Origin: Humitalea rosea
Lineage (GTDB): Bacteria > Pseudomonadota > Alphaproteobacteria > Acetobacterales > Acetobacteraceae
NCBI RefSeq assembly: GCF_003253705.1
Contig: NZ_QKYU01000024.1
Location: 1-64,000 of the forward strand
DNA length: 64,000 bases
Direction of reading: 5' to 3'
Shown: positions 1-7,741 of the stretch, one piece after another
Position numbering within the stretch: position 1 is the stretch's first letter
Layout: each line of letters starts with the position of its first letter
Made by a program: the position numbers and the translations under genes
Notes under the pieces: generated by a model
What the model saw: the letters and a program-made list of their open reading frames with translations, nothing else
Told to the model about the DNA's origin: nothing
The model's database searches: none

Positions 1-89
1 GCGGGGGCGCGCAGCGCCCGCCTTGAACCGAACCGGGATCCCGGCAAGCATCAAAAGGCAGAACGACCATTGACCAGCAAGACAGTCGC

Positions 90-467
90 TTAGCCGTTTC
101 CCTCCAGGGCCACGGCAGCGACCGGGCCGGTGGCGCGGTCCCAGAAGGCGGCCGCCATCTCATCCATGTCCATCAGGCGCTCGACGGCCTCGGGGGAGAG
201 CGGCAGCGGCTTGCCGGCTGCGTCGCCAATGCCCTCCCAGGCGGTGACGGCGTGGCGGGCGAGCGCCTTGACCAGGAAGGCGAATGCCAGGCCGCGCGCC
301 ATGTCGGGGTCGAGGTCGGTTTCCCCGGCCCGCAGTGCGCCGAGGCGGCGCGCGGATCCGGCCTGGGCGGCGGCCATGACGGCAGTGGTGACGGGGCGGA
401 TTTCCACGCGGACGCCGCGGGGAAGGTCGAGCCAGTACGGCTCGGTCGGGAGGTCGAGGGTGAGCAT
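90..467 (-). CDS. Phage tail protein, probably tail assembly chaperone-like
   Basis: A 125-residue acidic, alanine-rich soluble protein with no membrane segment. It is the leftmost complete gene of the minus-strand late operon and lies where siphophages put the tail assembly chaperone, after the tail tube gene and before the tape measure. The N-terminus (LTLDLPTEPYWLDLPRGVRV) reads as a beta-rich start, followed by helices with many Met/Asp residues near the end. No catalytic motif is visible. The foreign gene at 794-3688 separates it from the tail tube gene. The function rests on position and size only; it could be another small tail component. Confidence 0.55.
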   Translation of the reverse strand: MLTLDLPTEPYWLDLPRGVRVEIRPVTTAVMAAAQAGSARRLGALRAGETDLDPDMARGLAFAFLVKALARHAVTAWEGIGDAAGKPLPLSPEAVERLMDMDEMAAAFWDRATGPVAAVALEGNG

Positions 468-793
468 TGGGGGTCTCCATTTCGATGGTTCTTGGTGCCG
501 ATGCGGTCAGCCAGAAGCGGCAGTTGCAATCGCTTCAAGGCCGAGGCCTGCCATCGGCGCGGCGCTGCGTGATGGTCAGCAGCGCAGCACGAAGGCAAGA
601 AATCCGGCTTTCGAGCCATTTCGGAATGTCGGCTCACGCTGAGGTTCGCTTGAAGAGTGGCGCGGAGACGACGGGCTATTCTTCGGGCAGGAACGTGCCA
701 GGCGATCCACAGTCACGTCCTTGTCCGTGATCGACATGGCGTAACCGCCCATCTATTCAGAAGAAAACCATCTGTCTGATCACGAGGTACGCT
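468..793. other. Intergenic stretch upstream of the inserted defence gene
   Basis: I see no convincing gene in these 326 bases. The stretch separates the divergent starts of the tail chaperone-like gene and the nuclease-STAND gene, so it should hold the promoters of both. A GAGG ribosome-binding site lies about 8 bases before the GTG start at 794. No sigma-70 pair with proper spacing stands out. Base composition looks less GC-rich than the phage genes on either side, which fits insertion of foreign DNA. Confidence 0.4.
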
Positions 794-3688
794 GTGGCCA
801 ACGATTCCGAGGCCGCCAAATCGAGCGGCGCGAAAAATTTTGTTGAGGACGTCGCAGTCGTCGACGAGCGTCAACTTGTCCGTATTGAGGCCGTCCATCG
901 CGGCTTTCTTTATCAGCACATCTATGGAGCGATCTGCCTTCTTCTGGCCGGGGCAAACGGCGTCGACCGGGTCATCGTGGAGCGCGATGAGGATGTGGAG
1001 ATCGTGCTCCCGCATCGGCGGGTCTACATCCAGATCAAGACGCGGATCGGCAGTCTGAGCTTTGGAGATATCGAAGGCGCCCTTCAGCGCTTCGATGAGA
1101 TCAGGCGCGAGCATGGCAAGGGCGCGCGAGATGGCGACGCGGGCTTCTTGATCGTATCTAACGCGGCGCCGTCGGGGCCGCTTCTGAAGAAGTTCGCCTC
1201 TGACGACTGGCCGAAGGACGTTCAGTTGCACTGGCCCGACGGTCCGGCACCAACGGACTCGTTCCTACCCGTGCCTCCGAAAAGTATCGGCGACGCAATC
1301 AGCACCTGCTCCACGCTCGCGGGCAAGTTGCCCTTCGCCTTGTTGAAGCCGGAGACGCTCACGTGGAAGCTCGCAAGCATCGTGATGTTCGCGTCGGCGG
1401 GAAGTCCGCCACGGCAGGATCATAGCTTCTCCCGCGAGGAGTTGACGGCGCTCTTCGAACAACTGGTCGTCCAGATGCAGGAGCTGCCAGCTCCGCCGCC
1501 AGTATACAGGGCGCAGATCGATGAGCCGGCGCTGCTTGGTGACCAGTGCGTCCGCATCGTCTCGGGCCTGTCGGGTGCCGGAAAGACGGCTTGGGTCGCA
1601 GAGGCGGCCCTGCATGCCCCACTTCCGGTAACGTACATCGACGTCGTCGACACGCCTGGACCGGCTCTCGCATCGGCTGTCACACGCGAGGTCGCCGCCA
1701 GAATATTCGGGCGGTCGGGCGGGAAGCTCGGTGAAATCCTGCTTCCTGGTGCCAGCGGCCTCGACACGCTCGGCGCGCTCAGCGTCAAGCTCGGTGAGGA
1801 GGGCGTCTATGTCCATGTTGTGATCGACAACGCGCACAGGGTCCCGGCATCCGACATCGAGGCGATCGTCGCCCGCGCGCCGCACCTCCGCTTCCTACTG
1901 CTCGCGCAGCCGGGTGCGGAGGTCATCGCTATGGAAGCAAGGCTGGCTGTCACGGCCGAGACATTGCATGGATGGGACGAGGATACGATCGCAGCAGCGC
2001 TGCACGACGCGGGATGCCAAGCCGATTTCGGCGACTGCCAGCGCCTGTCGCGCCTGACGGGTGGCTTGCCGTTCTACGTCCTCAACGCCGCCACGGTCGC
2101 TGCCCGGGAATACGGTGGATCGGTCCGAGCCTTCTGTGCGGATGTGGAGGCGCAGACCCACGTCGTGGAGACCGCACAGGAGATCATCCTGAAGCGCGCA
2201 TTCGAGGGACTATCGGCGGAGGCCCGCGAGACGATCGCGATCCTGAGCTTGGCCGACGTCGCGCTTTCGCGGGACGAGGCCATGAAGCTTCTTCAAGGCG
2301 CTTCCGACATCGATGCCCGCGCGGGTGCCGCAAGATTGCGAGCCCTGCCGGCGACGGGTGCGCTCGAGCTTTTCGGCAATTCCGCTCTCAAGGTCCACGA
2401 CGCCGTGCGCATGCTCGGACTCGCGGATCTTGCAGGGCGGGGCGGCGCGGCCGAGAGCAAAGCGAAGGCCGCCCTTCGCGAGGTGATCATCGTCTCGATC
2501 CGCAAGGATTGGAGCATAGCAAAACTGGGTCTTCTCATCCGCCTCTTCGGGCAGCTGGGAGACGCGAGGATCCTCGTCGGGTTCGCGACAGACGAATTGT
2601 TCCACGAGATGGGTGTTTGGCCGGAGATCGAGCCATTCTTGGTCGACATCGCAGCGAGCGCGGAAGCGGATCCTGAAACGCGTCTCTGGGCGCTGGATGG
2701 GCTCGTGTTCAACGACCTCAGGGAAGGGGCGTTCGAACCCGCCCGCGGTCGCATCGACGAGATGCAGGTCCTGGTCGAGGCAAACGGACTCGGCGAGGAC
2801 GAGTGGTTGGCCTGGGGCATGAAACGCATGCTCCTCCGGTCGATGCTGGGGGACGCGAAAGGCGTCAATGAGATGCTCGGGATGGTCGAGCGGCGCATTT
2901 CGGCGAAAGCCGAGCATATGCGTGTGTTCCGCTACAACCGGGCGCTCGCCCTCTTCAAGCTCGGTGACAACACCACTGCCGTCGCCGCGGCTTCCGAACT
3001 GATCGAGGAGTATTACGGGGAGCTCGGTATCACCCCCGGAGATGTGATGGGGCGCAGTGCCGGGGAGCTGCGCCGGCAACTGCCCACAGTTCGGGACATC
3101 ACCAATACGCTGAAGCATCTGGCCGACACACTCGACCTGCTAGCGCAGGCTGCCGGCAGGATGAGCCAGCGCTCTGTGTTGGCACGCATCCATGCGATGA
3201 AGTTCTATGAGCTCGCCCACGCGTTCGACTCGCTGGTGCGGGTTGGTCTCGATCTGGTCGACGAGCTTGTCTGGGTGAACGACTTCATCGGCGCCCGGCA
3301 GGTTCTTGAGCGGAGCATCTTCCCGATCATGCAGGGAGTTGGGCTCGCTTCACGCGTCATAGAGACTCGGGCGCTCTATGCGGTGGTCCTCGCCTATTGC
3401 GGCGACCACCAGGCCGCAGCCGATGAAGTGGCGCGTCTGCGGCCGTTTGAGGAGGCGATGGCACCGGGGCATCGTGAGGCGTTTCAGAACCAGAAGCGGC
3501 TCATCGAGAATGTGCGGCGGTTCGGCGGGCCGCGCCAGCAGGAGGTCAATATTCCCGCATCCCTGCAGGCGCTATTCGATCAGCGTCGTGGCGCGCCGAG
3601 GGTCGTCGAGCCGCGTAGGAAGGTCGGGCGCAACGAGCGCTGCCCGTGTGGCTCGGGCAAGAAATACAAGCAGTGCCACGGACGGTGA
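794..3688 (+). CDS. Cap4/DUF4297-like nuclease - STAND NTPase - TPR - SEC-C protein (Avs-like defence)
   Basis: A 964-residue protein with four visible parts. Residues about 30-130 resemble the dsDNA nuclease cap of Cap4/Avs-type proteins: GFLYQ, then E63-x-D-E-D67-x-E69 and Q80-I-K82, a PD-(D/E)XK pattern. An NTPase follows with P-loop GLSGAGKT (K264) and a Walker B-like segment (VHVVIDNAH, around 340), then a winged-helix-like stretch. Residues about 560-900 are helical, TPR-like repeats, the usual sensor part of STAND proteins. The last 20 residues form a SEC-C zinc motif (CPCGSGKKYKQCH). The GTG start has GAGG upstream. It lies on the strand opposite the tail genes that flank it. By analogy with Avs, the repeats would recognise a phage protein and release the nuclease; that is inference. 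Confidence 0.72.
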   Translation: MANDSEAAKSSGAKNFVEDVAVVDERQLVRIEAVHRGFLYQHIYGAICLLLAGANGVDRVIVERDEDVEIVLPHRRVYIQIKTRIGSLSFGDIEGALQRFDEIRREHGKGARDGDAGFLIVSNAAPSGPLLKKFASDDWPKDVQLHWPDGPAPTDSFLPVPPKSIGDAISTCSTLAGKLPFALLKPETLTWKLASIVMFASAGSPPRQDHSFSREELTALFEQLVVQMQELPAPPPVYRAQIDEPALLGDQCVRIVSGLSGAGKTAWVAEAALHAPLPVTYIDVVDTPGPALASAVTREVAARIFGRSGGKLGEILLPGASGLDTLGALSVKLGEEGVYVHVVIDNAHRVPASDIEAIVARAPHLRFLLLAQPGAEVIAMEARLAVTAETLHGWDEDTIAAALHDAGCQADFGDCQRLSRLTGGLPFYVLNAATVAAREYGGSVRAFCADVEAQTHVVETAQEIILKRAFEGLSAEARETIAILSLADVALSRDEAMKLLQGASDIDARAGAARLRALPATGALELFGNSALKVHDAVRMLGLADLAGRGGAAESKAKAALREVIIVSIRKDWSIAKLGLLIRLFGQLGDARILVGFATDELFHEMGVWPEIEPFLVDIAASAEADPETRLWALDGLVFNDLREGAFEPARGRIDEMQVLVEANGLGEDEWLAWGMKRMLLRSMLGDAKGVNEMLGMVERRISAKAEHMRVFRYNRALALFKLGDNTTAVAAASELIEEYYGELGITPGDVMGRSAGELRRQLPTVRDITNTLKHLADTLDLLAQAAGRMSQRSVLARIHAMKFYELAHAFDSLVRVGLDLVDELVWVNDFIGARQVLERSIFPIMQGVGLASRVIETRALYAVVLAYCGDHQAAADEVARLRPFEEAMAPGHREAFQNQKRLIENVRRFGGPRQQEVNIPASLQALFDQRRGAPRVVEPRRKVGRNERCPCGSGKKYKQCHGR

Positions 3689-3914
3689 CCGTCGCCCCAA
3701 TTCATCCCTGAGCCATCGTGGCGGTCAGAATGTCTGCTACTGCCCGTCTAACGATCATAAACCGTCGGTTGCCTGACGGCCAAATCATGTTGTCGCGTGT
3801 GAGCCTAAACGGCCTGTCTCCTCAAGCCGCATCCAGGAGTGGAGCGGACGTCCGCTTGACTCGCGTGCGATAGTCGATTCTCGACCAAAGCGAACTCAAT
3901 TAGGGCGATGGACG

Positions 3915-4868
3915 TCACGCATACTCCGTCCCCGCCTGCTGGTTCCGCAGCACCGCCGTCATCATCCGCGTTGCCGTGGCGTTGAACGCGGCCCTGAAAT
4001 CGAAGCTGGCCTCCACGCCCGCCGGCCCTTCGATCGGCGTCTTGGCCAGCGCCAGATAGACCTCGTGCAGCGTGATGGTGAGGCTGCGGTTGGCGTCGAT
4101 CGTGAAGGCCAGGGCGAATTCCGCCGAGGTGCCAGCCTGCGCCTGGGCCAGCAGCGTGGTGTTCTCGAAGCGCACGGTGATCTGGCCGGTGCAGCGGGCG
4201 ATGCCAGGATCCACGCCCTCGACGCGACGATCGGCACGGATGGTCCGCACCGCCTCCATGCCGTTGGCGTAGGTGAGCCGCGCCCCGGTGACCTGCGCCA
4301 GCGCGGAACCGCTCCGCGTGATGGAGCCCTGCGCTTTGTTGAAGGCGGTATAGGCCGCGCTGGTCGGCGTGCCGCCTGACGTGGCGCCCGTGCGCACCGA
4401 CCCTTGGCCGAGCAGCCCGAAGGTGGCCGTCGCGGCACCGGTCGGCGTGAAGTCCATCTCCAGCGTGTCGGCGCGCACGCCCGTGCACACGTCGAAGGAC
4501 GGCACGTCCGGATAGCCGATCTCCATGGCGTTGGAGGGCAGCGACGCCGCCCCGGATGCGAAGGTGTGGGTGAAGTTGGTCGTGCCCGTGGTGGTCGGCG
4601 CGCCAAACAGAAGCCGCAGCCAGTGGCCGATGTTGATCAGATCGATCGGCACCACGGCCTGCCCGGCGACCGTCACCGTGTCGAGGAAGGGCGCCGCGGG
4701 ATCCCGGTTGCTGCCGACGCCGATCACGTCGGCATCGAGCAGCGGCTGCTCGGCGCCGAGATCGCAGGACAGGAAGGGCATGCGCCGCCAATTGCCGCCT
4801 GGCGCGGTGCCGTAGGTGGATTCGGGAAAGGTCAGCAGGCGGCAATTCGCGCCGATGGCACGGGGCAT
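3915..4868 (-). CDS. Phage tail tube (major tail) protein
   Basis: A 317-residue structural protein. The start (PRAIGANCRLLTFPESTYGT) and the glycine/threonine-rich beta-strand body are typical of the tail tube proteins of long-tailed phages, and the length fits. It would polymerise into the tube through which DNA passes. It follows the tail terminator-like gene in the same direction with 21 bases between them, consistent with an operon. The next late gene (90-467) is separated from it by the opposite-strand defence gene and by 226 bases (3689-3914) in which I see no gene. Confidence 0.8.
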   Translation of the reverse strand: MPRAIGANCRLLTFPESTYGTAPGGNWRRMPFLSCDLGAEQPLLDADVIGVGSNRDPAAPFLDTVTVAGQAVVPIDLINIGHWLRLLFGAPTTTGTTNFTHTFASGAASLPSNAMEIGYPDVPSFDVCTGVRADTLEMDFTPTGAATATFGLLGQGSVRTGATSGGTPTSAAYTAFNKAQGSITRSGSALAQVTGARLTYANGMEAVRTIRADRRVEGVDPGIARCTGQITVRFENTTLLAQAQAGTSAEFALAFTIDANRSLTITLHEVYLALAKTPIEGPAGVEASFDFRAAFNATATRMMTAVLRNQQAGTEYA

Positions 4869-4889
4869 GGGCGTTCTCCTGGACGGGGA

Positions 4890-5336
4890 TCAGGCCAGCG
4901 GCGAGCCGGCGACAGTGAACCAGAGGGTGACGGTCATGGCGGCAGCGCGAGCCGCGGCAGCACCCTCGAACTCGACATCCTCGAAGGACGCACTGCCGGG
5001 CTGCGCCCACTCGACGGCGCCGCCCAGCGTGCGATTGGCGGCGATCGCCGCGGAAACATCGACCAGCAGCGCGTCGAGCAGGGTGTTGCGTGCGGCCGGG
5101 GTGGCGCCGGCGACGGTGATCTCGACCTCGGCGCGATGCTCGACCTGCCAGGCCAGCGGGGAGAGGATCGGGGTCTCCTCCACCGTCTCACCGTCGCGGA
5201 CGACCACCAGGCCACCGGCGGGGATGCGCTGCGGGATTGTCTCGCCGCGCAGCACCAGCGGTGCCGGGTTCCTGGCCGCCAGCGACGTGAGCAGCCGGCT
5301 GTGCAGCGCGGCGATGGCCGTCTCCCGCGCGCTCAT
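4890..5336 (-). CDS. Tail terminator / minor tail protein-like
   Basis: A 148-residue protein beginning SARETAIAALHSRL, with a central beta-rich region (LVVVRDGETVEETP) and a second alpha/beta half, a layout like the gpU/tail-terminator family that caps the tail tube. The start overlaps the stop of the upstream DUF6441-like gene by four bases, so the two are probably translationally coupled. Its place directly before the tail tube gene supports the call. I see no single diagnostic motif. Confidence 0.6.
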   Translation of the reverse strand: MSARETAIAALHSRLLTSLAARNPAPLVLRGETIPQRIPAGGLVVVRDGETVEETPILSPLAWQVEHRAEVEITVAGATPAARNTLLDALLVDVSAAIAANRTLGGAVEWAQPGSASFEDVEFEGAAAARAAAMTVTLWFTVAGSPLA

Positions 5337-6058
5337 GCGGCCCTCCCGCTCTCACGTTCCCAGGCCGCCACGAAGCGGCCCGGAAGGCGGCGCAGCCCAC
5401 GCTCAGCCGCACCCCGCACGTCGAGCCGCTTGGCGAGCTTCACCTGCGGCAGGAGCAGGAACATCGGCACCATCCCCTGTTCCAGCAGGCCGCGCGCCCA
5501 GGCCTCGCGCCCCTTGCGGTTGCCGGTGCCGACCTCGGTGACGCCGCCCGCCACCAATCGCGTCCGACGCCGCCGCCCGGTCTGCTCGCCTTGGCGCAGC
5601 GGCAGACACCACACGAAGCCCCGGCCTGACTTGAAGGGGCGCAGGAAGGCCTGGCCGGAGGCGACCATCTGCGCCGGCGTCACCCGCATGCCCTTCTCAC
5701 CGCGACCGCGCCGTCCTCGGGCCGCGTTGAAGCCGGTCGGGATGGCCAGGAACTTGCCGCCACCCTTCGCGCGGATCAGCGCGCCGCGCTCGAAGGCATC
5801 GATGACGTTCGGCACCTTGGTGAACACCAGCCCCGCCGGCCGCAGCGATTGCCCGGACCGCGGGAAGATCATCGACCGCCAGGCATTGGCGATGCCGCGC
5901 GCGTTGCCCGAGAAGGCGGTGGTGACCTGCCGGCGGAGCTCGGCCTTCACCTGCTCGGTCTCGGCGCGGATCGCGGTCATCGCGGCGCGCTCGCCCGCGC
6001 GCACCTCGTCCGCCAGCAGCTTCCGCAGGTCCCCGACGATGCTGGCGCCGAGCCGCAT
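5333..6058 (-). CDS. DUF6441-like phage tail-completion protein
   Basis: A 241-residue very basic protein. An N-terminal helical region is rich in charged residues (DLRKLLADEVRAGERAA). A middle part (KGGGKFLAIPTGFNAARG) and a basic tail follow. It resembles the DUF6441 family found in tail gene clusters of alphaproteobacterial prophages, where it stands in for the HK97 gp10-like head-tail or neck component. It overlaps the downstream tail-terminator gene by four bases. The exact role is inferred from order. Confidence 0.6.
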   Translation of the reverse strand: MRLGASIVGDLRKLLADEVRAGERAAMTAIRAETEQVKAELRRQVTTAFSGNARGIANAWRSMIFPRSGQSLRPAGLVFTKVPNVIDAFERGALIRAKGGGKFLAIPTGFNAARGRRGRGEKGMRVTPAQMVASGQAFLRPFKSGRGFVWCLPLRQGEQTGRRRRTRLVAGGVTEVGTGNRKGREAWARGLLEQGMVPMFLLLPQVKLAKRLDVRGAAERGLRRLPGRFVAAWERESGRAA

Positions 6059-6061
6059 GGA

Positions 6062-6361
6062 TCAGCGTCCGCCAAATTTGCGGCTGAGGATCCGCAGCAG
6101 CAGGTCGTGCAGAGCCGCATAGCCGAGCGTCCCCGCCAACCACGCCACCGCGAACAACCACCAGCCATCGAGCTCGAAGGCATGGGCGATCAGCCAGGCG
6201 CCGGTGCCGAGGCTGCCGCCGGCCAGCGCGTGCAGCAGATAGGCGCGGGTCAGCAGTGGCCGGTCGGTGGTCGAGAAACGCGCCATCGCCCCAAGCGCGC
6301 CGAGCGCGCCGGCGAGCAACGCCTCGCCGACGATGCCGCCGATGCGTTCGGGGTCGATCAT
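6062..6361 (-). CDS. Small holin-like membrane protein
   Basis: A 99-residue protein with hydrophobic segments at about 8-28 (IVGEALLAGALGALGAMA), 42-60 and 66-85 (WWLFAVAWLAGTLGYAAL), and a basic end (ILSRKFGGR). This pattern fits a phage holin or a LydA/phage_holin_4-like protein, which permeabilises the inner membrane at lysis. It is close to a gene with a lysozyme-like fold candidate (6677-7315). A membrane-bound virion assembly role cannot be excluded. Confidence 0.5.
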   Translation of the reverse strand: MIDPERIGGIVGEALLAGALGALGAMARFSTTDRPLLTRAYLLHALAGGSLGTGAWLIAHAFELDGWWLFAVAWLAGTLGYAALHDLLLRILSRKFGGR

Positions 6362-6371
6362 GGCGGTGCTC

Positions 6372-6680
6372 CTATCGGCGGCAGAAGACGCGCCAGGCGA
6401 TGCCGGCGGCGTCAGGCTCGGCGTGCTGGACGGTCAGGGTGTCGGCGCCGAGCGTGAAAGTGTCGCCCGCCTCGACGATGGGCAGCACGGCGATGGCCAC
6501 CGTCAGGACATCGCTGGCCTGGATCACGCTGGTGCCGAAGGCGTCGCCCAGCCGATCCGGCGCCGAGCGGACCACGCGGAGCAGGACCGGAGCCCCGGAC
6601 CCGCCCGCGCGGTAGGTCGCATCAGCGCCGATGTTCGGATCCGCGGCCAGCGCATCCATGGCCGCGGCGAAGGCGCTCAC
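6372..6680 (-). CDS. Phage head-tail joining protein (gpFII-like)
   Basis: A 102-residue protein, read from a GTG at 6680 that overlaps the stop codon of the upstream gene (GTGA). After a short helical start (SAFAAAMDALAADPNIGADA) comes a beta-barrel-like body (VLLRVVRSAPDRLGD; VLTVAIAVLPIVEAGDTF; ending AGIAWRVFCRR), the form of the small lambda gpFII/DUF2163-type joining proteins that connect head and tail. It acts in virion assembly. An earlier in-frame start would lie in the body of the neighbouring gene and is not favoured. Confidence 0.6.
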   Translation of the reverse strand: MSAFAAAMDALAADPNIGADATYRAGGSGAPVLLRVVRSAPDRLGDAFGTSVIQASDVLTVAIAVLPIVEAGDTFTLGADTLTVQHAEPDAAGIAWRVFCRR

Positions 6681-7315
6681 GCTGGCAGCCGCAGCCGCCA
6701 GGCGAGCACGCCGACCACCGCCGCCACGATGACCGCGATGGCAACAGCCGGCGCCAGCGCGCCCAGCGCCTGGATGGCTGGTGCCGCCTGCGCCACCGCG
6801 GTGGCGATGCCCGCTGCGCCCACGAGGACCGCACCACGCCCGGTGCCGGTGACGGCCGCCACCTCGCGCAGGGTCACCGGCGGCGCCGGCGGCACCCCTG
6901 CGAGCGTCAGCGCGCGGTCGATAACCGCGGTCGGATAGCTCAGCCCCGCGCATTCATGATGGATGATGGCCTCGACCAGCGGCCGGAGGTGATCGTGCCG
7001 ATTCAGATCGATCGCATCATCCGGCCCGACGCCGATACGCCGCGCCACTACGGCAACATAGGCCGCGGTATCGTTCTCCACCTTGGGCGCCCAGCGCTCG
7101 ATGATCGCGCGCGGCGTGCGCAGCTTGTGCCGGTCCTGATAGGTAACCAGCAGCGCCGCCAGCGCGCGGATGCCGAACTCGTGGCTCGTGAAGCGGCAGA
7201 AGCGCCCGTCCGAGGGTGGCTCGGCCAGGCCCTGCCACGCATTGGCGGGGACGTGCTCGATGTTCCCCGGGTTGCGGTTGCGATAGCCCCGCGTGGCCGT
7301 CGGATCGGCGCTCAT
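6677..7315 (-). CDS. Phage lytic/structural protein with NRNPGNI motif and C-terminal membrane segments
   Basis: A 212-residue protein. Residues about 10-115 match the family often called phage structural protein or endolysin-like, with RGYRNRNPGNIEH, then WQGLAEPPSDGRFCRF, FGIRALAALL and IIERWAPKVENDT. This family is suspected to cleave peptidoglycan, either in the virion or at lysis. Residues about 150-205 hold two hydrophobic helices, suggesting membrane anchoring. The start at 7315 overlaps the end of the DUF2190 gene; the end overlaps the next gene by four bases. The gene sits in the structural operon near the holin-like gene. Confidence 0.65.
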   Translation of the reverse strand: MSADPTATRGYRNRNPGNIEHVPANAWQGLAEPPSDGRFCRFTSHEFGIRALAALLVTYQDRHKLRTPRAIIERWAPKVENDTAAYVAVVARRIGVGPDDAIDLNRHDHLRPLVEAIIHHECAGLSYPTAVIDRALTLAGVPPAPPVTLREVAAVTGTGRGAVLVGAAGIATAVAQAAPAIQALGALAPAVAIAVIVAAVVGVLAWRLRLPA

Positions 7316-7659
7316 GTGCCGGACGCTGGAACGCGCAGCAGCACGGCGCGCACGGTGGTGTCCGCAACCAGCGCCGCCACGGTGGCGAGGCCCACCTGGA
7401 AGTTGCCGGTGGCGGTGGTGGTGAGGCGGCGGTTCGTGTTGTCCCAGAAGAGGCGAGCACCGGCGGTGATCGCCAGCGCCGGCTCCTTGGTGATGTCGAA
7501 GACGCCTTTGGTCTGGCATTCGATGACGGCGTTCTGCACGCCATCGATGGCGGCCACGCCGAAGAGCGCGCCGACCAAAACACCCTGGCCGGAGGTGACG
7601 CCGCCCGCATAGGGGACTGCGAGCGCCAGGCTGTCGCCCGGCTGCACATAGTTGCGCAT
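7312..7659 (-). CDS. DUF2190 family capsid decoration-like protein
   Basis: A 115-residue protein opening with RNYVQPGDSLALAVPYAGGV and rich in glycine, valine and alanine. This matches the DUF2190 family, small phage proteins next to the major capsid gene that probably decorate or stabilise the head. It lies 82 bases downstream of the protease-capsid fusion gene and overlaps the next gene by four bases. Confidence 0.78.
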   Translation of the reverse strand: MRNYVQPGDSLALAVPYAGGVTSGQGVLVGALFGVAAIDGVQNAVIECQTKGVFDITKEPALAITAGARLFWDNTNRRLTTTATGNFQVGLATVAALVADTTVRAVLLRVPASGT

Positions 7660-7741
7660 GGGGATGAGGTCTCCACAAACGCAGAAGCCGCCCGATGGGG
7701 CGGCCTCTGCATGGGTTCACGATGGAAGGGAGGAGCCGGGA

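Noticed and set aside
1-24. GC-rich hairpin (GGGCGC-gca-GCGCCC) at the left edge as a terminator
   Set aside because: The stem is strong but no T-run follows on either strand, and the edge prevents judging context.
4404-6122. Long plus-strand reading frame opposite the tail genes
   Set aside because: It is an antisense artefact of high GC; the minus-strand tail genes have family matches and operon overlaps.
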